DNA of 64,000 bases, from the NCBI GenBank assembly GCA_950097015.1, contig CATNEN010000024.1:2361501-2425500 (forward strand), written 5' to 3'. The notes below the pieces were generated by a model, which was given only the letters and a program-made list of their open reading frames with translations, had not been told where the DNA came from and searched no databases. Each line of letters starts with the position of its first letter. Within the stretch, counting starts at the first letter, position 1. The stretch comes from Macrostomum hystrix. Lineage: Eukaryota > Platyhelminthes > Macrostomidae. A program made the translations under genes and the position numbers. Of the stretch, positions 57,501-64,000 are shown piece after piece.

Positions 57501-60500
57501 GATAATCCCATGCCTCTCTAGAACCCCAGTTTGATAATCCCATGCCACTCGTGAACCCCAGTTTGATAATCCCATGCCACTCGTGAACCTCAGTTTGATA
57601 ATCCCATGCCACTCATGAACCTCAGTTTGATAATCCCATGCCACTCGTGAACCCCAGTTTGATAATCCCATGCCACTCGTGAACCCCAGTTTGATAATCC
57701 CATGCCACTCGTGAACCCCATTTTGATAATCCCATGCCACTCGTGAACCTCAGTTTGATAATCCCATGCCACTCATGAACCTCAGTTTGATAATCCCATG
57801 CCACTCGTGAACCCCAGTTTGATAATCCCATGCCACTCGTGAACCCCAGTTTGATAATCCCATGCCACTCGTGAACCCCATTTTGATAATCCCATGCCAC
57901 TCGTGAACCTCAGTTTGATAATCCCATGCCACTCGTGAACCTCAGTTTGATAATCCCATGCCACTCGTGAACCCCAGTTTGATAATCCCATGCCTCTCTA
58001 GAACCCCAGTTTGATAATCCCATGCCTCTCTAGAACCCCAGTTTGATAATCCCATGCCACTCGTGAACCCCAGTTTGATAATCCCATGCGTCTCTAGAAA
58101 CCCAGTTTGATAATCCCATGCCACTTTAGAACCCCAGTTTGATTTATCCCATTCCTCTCTAGGGATCGATTGCAATCGATGATCGCATGAGCGCTAATCC
58201 CAAATCCCCGCAGCTCAACCTGTCGGCTCGCCGGAGATGCACAGAATCTCCATGATGGAAGGCCCCTGCCATGGCAACGAGGATCTATTCATCATTGGCA
58301 AAAACTTCACCAAGGGCACCCGAGTAATATTCCAGGAATACATGGAGAGCAAGGGCATTGTGTGGGAGGCCGAAGCCAAGGTTGAGTCCGAGTATTTCTC
58401 TCAGACTCACCTAATCTGTAGGATTCCGCCTTACGGCAATCCGGATTTGAGGAATCCCCTAACAGTTCAGGTGATCATCCATTGCGGCCCGCGCGTGTCC
58501 GAGCCCTTCTACTTCACCTACAAGCCGGGTGAGTAAGCCATGCGTTTCTTTCAAGAAAAGGATGGGACTGTAGGAGGTGGGGGATGGGACTGTAGGAGGT
58601 GGAGGATGGGACTGTAGGAGGTGGAGGATGGAGAAATGTGGACTGTACGATGTGGAGGATGGAACTGTAGGAGGGGGAGGATGGGACTGTAGGAGGTGGA
58701 GGATGGGACTGTAGGAGGGGGAGGATGGGACTGTACGATGTGGAGGATGGAACTGTAGGAGGGGGAGGATGGGACTGTAGGAGGGGGAGGATGGGACTGT
58801 AGGAGGTGGAGGATGGAACTGTAGGAGGTGGAGGATGGGACTGTAGGAGGTGGAGGATGGAACTGTAGGAGGTGGAGGATGGGACTGTAGAAGGGGGAGG
58901 ATGGGACTGTATGAGGTGGAGGATGGGACTGTAGGAGGTGGAGGATGGGACTGTAGGAGGGGGAGGATGGGACTGTAGGAGGGGGAGGATGGGACTGTAG
59001 AAGGGGGAGGATGGGACTGTAGGAGGTGGAGGATGGGACTGTAGGAGGTGGAGGATGGGACTGTAGGAGATGGAGGATGTGACTGTAGGAGGGGGAGGAT
59101 GGGACTGTAGGAGGTGGAGGATGGGACTGTAGGAGGGGGAGGATGGGACTGTAGGAGGTGGAGGATGGGACTGTAGGAGGTGGAGGATGGGACTGTAGGA
59201 GGGGGAGGATAGGACTGTAGGAGGTGGAGGATGGGACTGTAGGAGGTGGAGGATGGGACTGTAGGAGGTGGAGGATGGGACTGTAGGAGGGGGAGGATGG
59301 GACTGTAGGAGGTGGAGGATGGGACTGTAGGAGGTGGAGGATGGGACTGTAGGGGGTGGAGGATGGGACTGTAGGAGGTGGAGGATGGGACTGTAGGAGG
59401 GGGAGGATGGGACTGTAGGAGGTGGAGGATGGGACTGTAGGAGGTGGAGGATGGGACTGTAGGAGGTGGAGGATGGGACTGTAGGAGGTGGAGGATGGGA
59501 CTGTAGGAGGTGGAGGATGGGACTGTAGGAGGTGGAGGATGGGACTGTAGGAGGTGGAGGATGGGACTGTAGGAGGTGGAGGATGGGACTGTAGGAGGTG
59601 GAGGATGGGACTGTAAAAGGTAGAATTCGGCGCTGTATGAGGTGGAGGATGGGACTGTAGGAGGTGGAGGATGGGACTGTAGGAGGTGGAGGATGGGACT
59701 GTAGGAGGTGGAGGATGGGACTGTAGGAGGTGGAGGATGGGACTGTAGGAGGTGGAGGATGGGACTGTAAAAGGTAGAATTCGGCGCTGTATGAGGTGGA
59801 GGATGGGACTGTAGGAGGTGGAGGATGGGACTGTAGGAGGTGGAGGATGGGACTGTAGGAGGTGGAGGATGGGACTGTAGGAGGTGGAGGATGGGACTGT
59901 AAAAGGTAGAATTCGGCGCTGTATGAGGTGGAGGATGGGACTTGTAATTAGGCAAAGATTAATGTTCAAGTGGTCAGCAATACAATCGAGTCAAATGCAA
60001 CTAATTTCTACCTGCTGATTTCAGTCGCATGTTCCACTGATTTGTCGGCCGTGACGCTATTAAAAGCTGCAGCCGCCGCGGCCAGTGCAAGCGGCGGGGC
60101 TGGAGGTTCCACTGACGAGTTAAAGCCTTCTTTGGCTTGCGTGTCGCCCAGTGAGTCAGAAACTTTAGTCAAAGCATAGTTTAATGGAAGTGAACAGTCT
60201 GAATTATTCTAACGCACTGCTTATATCCGTTTTAGTGGCCGCCCAGTTAAACAAACTTATCGAGGAGAGCTGCCGCAGCCAGCAACAGCAGCAGCAGCTT
60301 CAGCAGCAGGAGACGCAGCACTTTAGCGCAGCCCTCGCCAGCCAGGAGCCGCTGCCGGACCTCGGCAATTCAGCCATGGACTGGAACGTCAGCATTCAGC
60401 CGGTCGGCCAGCCGGACGAGTCGCAGCATCAGCTTCCTCATCTTCATCACCAGGTGGTGGCCGCAACCAACCTCATCGACCCCGGCACTGTTGGCCTGCC

Positions 60501-60792
60501 GCTCCCTTCCTGGTCGACTGTTGCGGATCCCGTGTCAGTTGCCACCGCGGCTTCGGCAGCTGCGCCAGGACCCGTGACCGCAGCCACGGCCGACTCCTAC
60601 ATGCAGCTGAGCAGCCAGGTGCTCGACTCGCTGCTTAACGGCGCCACTGGAGTCGACGACGCAGCCGCAGCTGCAGCCGCTGTTGAAGTTGTCCAGTCTG
60701 TGGACGTACTGTCATCGTCAGTCTCGATGGAGTCCCAGCCTGCGACATCTGTGGCTGGCAGTGGTGACAACTCGACTGTGTACCTGCTGTAA
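45340..60792 (+). CDS. NFAT5: NFAT5-like Rel-homology transcription factor
   Basis: Eight exons: 45340-46198, 46293-46770, 47595-47850, 54059-54252, 56646-56818, 58214-58528, 60025-60150 and 60236-60792. All phases agree, giving about 985 aa. Residues 1-290 are Gln-rich. A likely nuclear signal YKYKRARV is at 330-337, followed by Ser-rich sequence. The Rel homology region runs about 486-758: the DNA-contact loop [15 protein letters not shown] (from 507), [59 protein letters not shown] and [10 protein letters not shown]. The SVKD loop and LRNADVE are NFAT5 rather than NFATc features. A Gln/Ala-rich tail ends TVYLL. In animals NFAT5 (TonEBP) drives osmotic-stress genes and is calcineurin-independent. 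Four long, minisatellite-filled introns interrupt the DNA-binding region. An earlier 5' exon cannot be excluded. Confidence 0.93.
46943..47165. repeat. Minisatellite, 21-bp unit, 11 copies, NFAT5 intron 2
   Basis: Very regular units GATAGCTGACAGATTGAGTG plus G, with A for G at one site in some. The 21-bp period leaves frames open on both strands. It lies in the 824-bp intron 46771-47594. Confidence 0.95.
47589..47595 (+). other. Tandem alternative acceptors of NFAT5 exon 3
   Basis: CTTCAG (ending 47588) and CTGCAG (ending 47594) are 6 bp apart and both join exon 2 in frame. Use of the first adds two residues just before the Ser-rich segment. Confidence 0.45.
47882..48618 (+). repeat. Minisatellite, 38-bp unit, about 19 copies, NFAT5 intron 3
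   Basis: Units read CTCCCAGATTCCCTCACT then CAGATCCTCAGGCCGTCA. Both halves echo the core found in other arrays, on the sense strand. It starts about 30 bp after the exon 3 donor. Confidence 0.95.
48619..49962. other. NFAT5 intron 3, unique part
   Basis: AT-rich sequence between two arrays; short frames only, nothing recognised. Confidence 0.5.
49963..53925 (+). repeat. Giant minisatellite, 30-bp unit, about 132 copies, NFAT5 intron 3
   Basis: Each monomer carries CTCCCAGATCCTCAG or CTCCCAGATCCACAG, then GTTGTACTCTGAATC or variants (TAAT, TATT; AACC). The 30-bp phase never slips, so long open frames exist on both strands (up to about 1,340 codons); these are artefacts. The block 50047-51300 recurs at 51307-52560 with a 1,260-bp (42-monomer) offset, nearly base for base. 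From 53101 to about 53470 a 90-bp trimer pattern takes over. The array ends about 130 bp before the exon 4 acceptor. Confidence 0.97.
54290..54456 (-). mobile_element. SINE fragment with features of families A and B
   Basis: On the minus strand it reads GTCCATGGACTGAACAGCCG and then GGCTGTGCTGTC (family B-like), followed by GAGCTCAGCGGAATGGG and AGAATTGC (family A-like 3' end). Confidence 0.6.
54474..54512. repeat. TG dinucleotide microsatellite
   Basis: About 19 TG repeats in NFAT5 intron 4, next to the SINE fragment. Confidence 0.95.
54513..55299. other. NFAT5 intron 4, unique part
   Basis: No gene, repeat or RNA recognised. Confidence 0.5.
55300..55620 (+). mobile_element. SINE family B, best copy
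   Basis: The tRNA-like head has TGGTTAGTTAGAGCGTTGGA (A-box region) and GGGGTTTGACTCCTGGC (B-box region). It is followed by CTCCACTGGAACAAGTTGG, CAGCATCAGCTGGGTTAATT, GTCCATGGACCGAA and an ATT-rich tail (55604-55620). Relatives lie at 28800-29060 and, in part, at 54290-54456. Confidence 0.8.
55688..56400 (+). repeat. Minisatellite, 23-bp unit, about 30 copies, NFAT5 intron 4
   Basis: Units read CACCTGAGATTTCGCTCTCC plus TCT, with variants (GCC, ATC). A block with GGTTTTAC instead of GATTTCGC lies at 56160-56290, and similar sequence repeats at 56440-56540. It is strongly pyrimidine-rich on the sense strand and ends about 100 bp before exon 5. Confidence 0.95.
57070..58155 (+). repeat. Minisatellite, 32-bp unit, about 34 copies, NFAT5 intron 5
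   Basis: Units carry CCCCAGTTTGATAATCCCATG then CCACTCGTGAAC or CCTCTCTAGAAC. A 160-bp (5-unit) super-repeat is visible, for example 57590-57750 against 57750-57910. Weaker related units (AATCCCATGCC) extend back to about 56870. Confidence 0.95.
58558..59940 (+). repeat. G-rich minisatellite, 22-bp unit, about 62 copies, NFAT5 intron 6
   Basis: Units read GATGGGACTGTAGGAGGTGG plus AG. The array starts about 30 nt after the exon 6 donor. Unlike the other intron arrays it is purine/G-rich on the sense strand. A diverged unit with AAAAGGTAGAATTCGGCG appears three times at multiples of 22 bp (about 59611, 59765, 59897), marking internal duplications. Confidence 0.95.
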
Positions 60793-60894
60793 ATGTCCAG
60801 ATGGACTGGACGTTGTGCTTTAGATTCTGTTTTAATAACTGCCTAAAACTGCTTGCAGGAATGCAGCGTTAGCATTTCAGCAAAGCTGAATATG

Positions 60895-61480
60895 AGTTAT
60901 TGAATTGCTATTTCATATCATATGGATATAGGAATAGAATGGATTGCTAATCTATCCCATGGATGAAGGATTAGAATAGATTGCTAATCTATCCCATGGA
61001 TCGAGGAATAGAATGGATTGCTGATCCATCCCATGGATGACGGAGTAGAATAGATTGCTAATCTATCCCATGGATCGAGGAATAGAATGGATTGCTAATC
61101 TATCCCATGGATGAAGGAATGGAATGGATTGCTAATCTATCCCATGGATGAAGGAATAGAACGGATTGCTAATCTATCGCATGGATGAAGGAATAGAACG
61201 GATTGCTAATCTATCGCATGGATGAAGGAATAGAATGGATTGCTAATCCATCCCATGGATGAAGGAATAGAATGGATTGCTAATCTATCCCATGGATGAA
61301 GGAATAGAATGGATTGCTAATCCATCCCATGGATGAAGGAATAGAATGGATTGCTAATCCATCCCATGGATGAAGGAGTAGAATGGATTGCTAATCCATC
61401 CCATGGATGAAGGAATAGAATGGATTGCTAATCCATCCCATGGATGAAGGAGTAGAATGGATTGCTAATCTATCTATCGC
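60895..61480. repeat. Minisatellite, 37-bp unit, about 15 copies, downstream of NFAT5
   Basis: Units contain GGATTGCTAATCTATCCCATG then GATGAAGGAATAGAAT, with CCATCC/CTATCC variation. It starts about 100 bp after the NFAT5 stop, so it may be part of the 3' UTR. Confidence 0.95.
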
Positions 61481-62676
61481 ATTTGAGGTGCAAAATGGAT
61501 TGCTAGTCTAGCCAATGGATACCAAGCATGCAGGGTAATTCGCAAAGTAACATAAGATTTCAGTGGTTTCTTGTGTTCATAATTCGTCCTCTAAAGCGCA
61601 CACTTCAGTGCTCGCTGCTTTTCAATAGTGTGTGTTGTCTACCCTATGCGTTGCATATGGTCTTTTTGCAAGTTTTTTATATTCTAAAATAAATTGCATT
61701 AGTTTTAGTAAATATAGTTATCCCAAGCCTTGTAAAATCTACATTGTGTTTATCAATTTCAAACAGGTAGTTGTTTTCTTCACACTTGCCACCTTCTCGG
61801 TGTTTGCTGTCTTAATTAATTTTTTTATTCAATTACAAACTTTCATTATTGTCGTGATTTTTCTAATCTGAAATTTATACAATAAATCAGTTAATTATCA
61901 AAATGAACTGTTAATGTTACATTCTTTTTATCTGCCCTAATTAAACAAGTTAAATTCTTAAATCAAATCGAATATAAACTACTCTTCATTGTAATGATGT
62001 TCATTATAATTGTATTGTTTTACTTTTTACTTTTGCTAGCAAAAAAGCACTTTAGATTGACCAGCGTGTGTGTTAGTTTGTAGTTAATTAGCATATTAGC
62101 ATGTGAAATTGATTTTAGCTAATTAAACAGTCAACTGATACAAATCTAAAGCTGCATTCGCTCATAACAGTAGTCTGTTGCGTGTTTTATGTGAATAAAA
62201 TGCTAATAGTTTGCAATTCTGGCGCTGCTACGTCTGTTAGTAATTTCATATGTATTCTTTATCAGTAGGTACAGTATATTGCGCTAGACATTTTTAAACT
62301 TCTATATATTTTTATTACCAAAAAATCTCTGACTATATTATCTGTCTTGTGCGCTTTAAACTAACGTAATTTGCTGTAATCTACTGTACTTTACTGTAGT
62401 TTACATTTAATGTCCGTTTTGATTTCCTTATTTCTTAATGCAATTTTCACGCACTATTTTTGTTTGGTTTGGCTTTTTATAGCCATCTTAACTACGAAGT
62501 TTGCTTAGGACATGCAGAGAAAGATCTCAAGAATAATTGTCTCGACTTTAACCCGTGTTTAGTTTAAAAGTTTAAATTTTTATTTTTGTTTGTTTGTTTG
62601 TTTGTTTGCGACCTTGTGTCTCCTCGGTTAGTGCCTCCCTTCTTTGATGACTTGCAGTTTCCCTTTTCTTTAAGAC
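61481..62676. other. NFAT5 downstream region
   Basis: AT-rich; AATAAA hexamers at about 61688 and 61882 could end NFAT5 transcripts. GTTT repeats lie at about 62588-62607. No gene is supported. Confidence 0.45.
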
Positions 62677-63535
62677 AGGGCTTGTCCCCTGTTAGACATG
62701 GGCTTGTCCCCTGTTAGACATGGGCTTGTCCCCTGTTAGACATGGGCTTGTCCCCTGTTAGACATGGGCTTGTCCCCTGTTAGACATGGGCTTGTCCCCT
62801 GTTAGACATGGGCTTGTCCCCTGTTAGACATGGGCTTGTCCCCTGTTAGACATGGGCTTGTCCCCTGTTAGACATGGGCTTGTCCCCTGTTAGACATGGG
62901 CTTGTCCCCTGTTAGACATGGGCTTGTCCCCTGTTAGACATGGGCTTGTCCCCTGTTAGACATGGGCTTGTCCCCTGTTAGACATGGGCTTGTGCCATGT
63001 TAGACATCGACTTCTCACCTGTTAGACATGGGCTTGTCCTGTTAGACATCGACTTCTCATCTGTTAGACATGGGCTTCTCACCTGTTAGACATCGACTTC
63101 TCACCTGTTAGACATGGGCTTGTCCTGTTAGACATCGACTTCTCATCTGTTAGACATGGGCTTGTCCCCTGTTAGACATCGACTTGTCACCTGTTAGACA
63201 TGGGCTTGTCCCCTGTTAGACATCGACTTGTCACCTGTTAGACATGGGCTTGTCCCATGTTAGACATCGACTTCTCACCTGTTAGACATGGGCTTGTCCT
63301 GTTAGACATCGACTTCTCACCTGTTAGACATGGGCTTGTCCTGTTAGACATCGACTTCTCATCTGTTAGACATGGGCTTCTCACCTGTTAGACATCGACT
63401 TCTCACCTGTTAGACATGGACTTTTCACCTGTTAGAGTTGTCACCTGTTACATGAGGGTTTGTCATTTGTTTGAAGTGAAGTTGTCACCTGTTAGGTGTG
63501 TAGTTGTCACCTGTTAGGCGTGTAGTTGTCACCTG
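62677..63535. repeat. Minisatellite, 22-bp unit, about 36 copies
   Basis: Units read TTAGACATGGGCTTGTCCCC plus TG. From about 63000 they alternate with CATCGACTTCTCACCTG units, and decay after 63420. GGGCTTGTCCC inside the unit is a partial inverted repeat. Confidence 0.95.
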
Positions 63536-63919
63536 CTTTTTAATCAAAGTTAGATTTCCGTGCCCACTGTTGCTGCCAGTGCGAGTTGAGCATTGGCTTC
63601 TATCCAGTTTTTTATTCTCTGCAGCTTCATCATTTTGCTGTTGCTCATGCATTATAAAGCCTCTTATTTTCTATGTAAAATATCTGTGCCACGCCTGGCA
63701 ACCTCTGTGTTTTTTGTGAATCTGTGTTTCTGTGTATATCGTCTCTATTGAGACGCATTGATACCATGTACGTAGACAGGATTTATGTTTTTGGTTTGAA
63801 ATATAATGAGTAAAAATATAGAAATATCATGCTTTCATTCATTATGTCATGTTCGTGTACAAATTGGCCTTGACTAGATTCTTACGTTTTGCCTTTCTCA
63901 TTTTCAACTGCCGAATTCC
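63536..63919. other. Intergenic, no recognised feature
   Basis: AT-rich; a 71-codon frame at 63504-63719 has no recognisable content. Confidence 0.45.
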
Positions 63920-64000
63920 AAAACCCTCCCAGTGTTCAGGATTGGTTGCCGAACCCTCCCAGTATTCAGGATTGGTTGCCGAACCCTCCCAGTATTCAGG
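63920..64000 (+). repeat. Minisatellite, 30-bp unit, cut by window edge
   Basis: Nearly three units with CCCTCCCAGTATTCAGGATT then GGTTGCCGAA. CTCCCAGTATTCAG differs from the common core at three positions. Confidence 0.85.

Noticed and set aside
57198-58175. Overlapping minus-strand frames of 60-180 codons
   Set aside because: Shadows of the 32-bp array in NFAT5 intron 5.
58459-59969. Ser/Pro-rich frames of 472 and 498 codons on the minus strand
   Set aside because: They read the antisense of the 22-bp array (66 bp equals 22 codons) and run antisense into NFAT5 exon 6.
1-64000. CRISPR arrays
   Set aside because: Repeats are head-to-tail without unique spacers, the genome is eukaryotic and there are no cas genes.

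Overview
The window is a piece of an animal (invertebrate) nuclear genome: genes are split by GT-AG introns, and they encode metazoan-type proteins (an NFAT5-type Rel factor, a SCAMP, a PDZ-GEF/RAPGEF, PLAC8 proteins). Intergenic DNA is AT-rich while exons are GC-rich with Ala/Arg/Gln-rich products. About 30% of the window (my rough sum, 19 kb) is minisatellite. A lophotrochozoan, possibly a flatworm such as a macrostomid, would fit, but nothing here fixes the species.

Layout. 1-6118 (+): 3' end of a RAPGEF2/6-like gene; its 4.5-kb intron holds two minisatellites, a decayed P-element/THAP transposase and a SINE with a 12-bp target-site duplication. 6566-7525: minisatellite. 7.6-14.6 kb (-): a tandem duplication (offset about 4.25 kb) of a two-exon PLAC8/cornifelin gene together with flanks and minisatellite. 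15.1-16.7 kb: a minisatellite between two direct repeats. 17.0-22.6 kb (-): a complete five-exon SCAMP gene whose introns carry two minisatellites and a hAT-like MITE. 27.2-28.3 kb (+): CIAO2B, cytosolic Fe-S assembly. 28.6-29.7 kb: SINE copies. 29.1-30.2 kb (+): a small two-exon gene with a PAXX/XRCC4-like look. 32.1-32.7 kb: a 651-bp inverted-repeat element. 32950-43015: a full-length, very young Ty3/gypsy LTR retrotransposon (TSD TAAG, 633-bp LTRs) interrupted in pol by a 1655-bp Tc1/mariner-type transposon. 44.1 kb: second hAT-like MITE. 45.3-60.8 kb (+): a complete eight-exon NFAT5-like gene (about 985 aa) whose introns hold six minisatellites, one of about 4 kb. 60.9-64 kb: three more arrays.

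The host genes are unrelated housekeeping or signalling genes and form no pathway together. The unusual feature is the minisatellite landscape. Nine of the eleven introns longer than 500 bp carry arrays of their own. Several otherwise dissimilar arrays share a core, CTCCCAGATCCTCAG, which in every case lies on the sense strand of the host or nearest gene. All exon structures are manual predictions from splice signals and reading frame; no search or alignment program was run.
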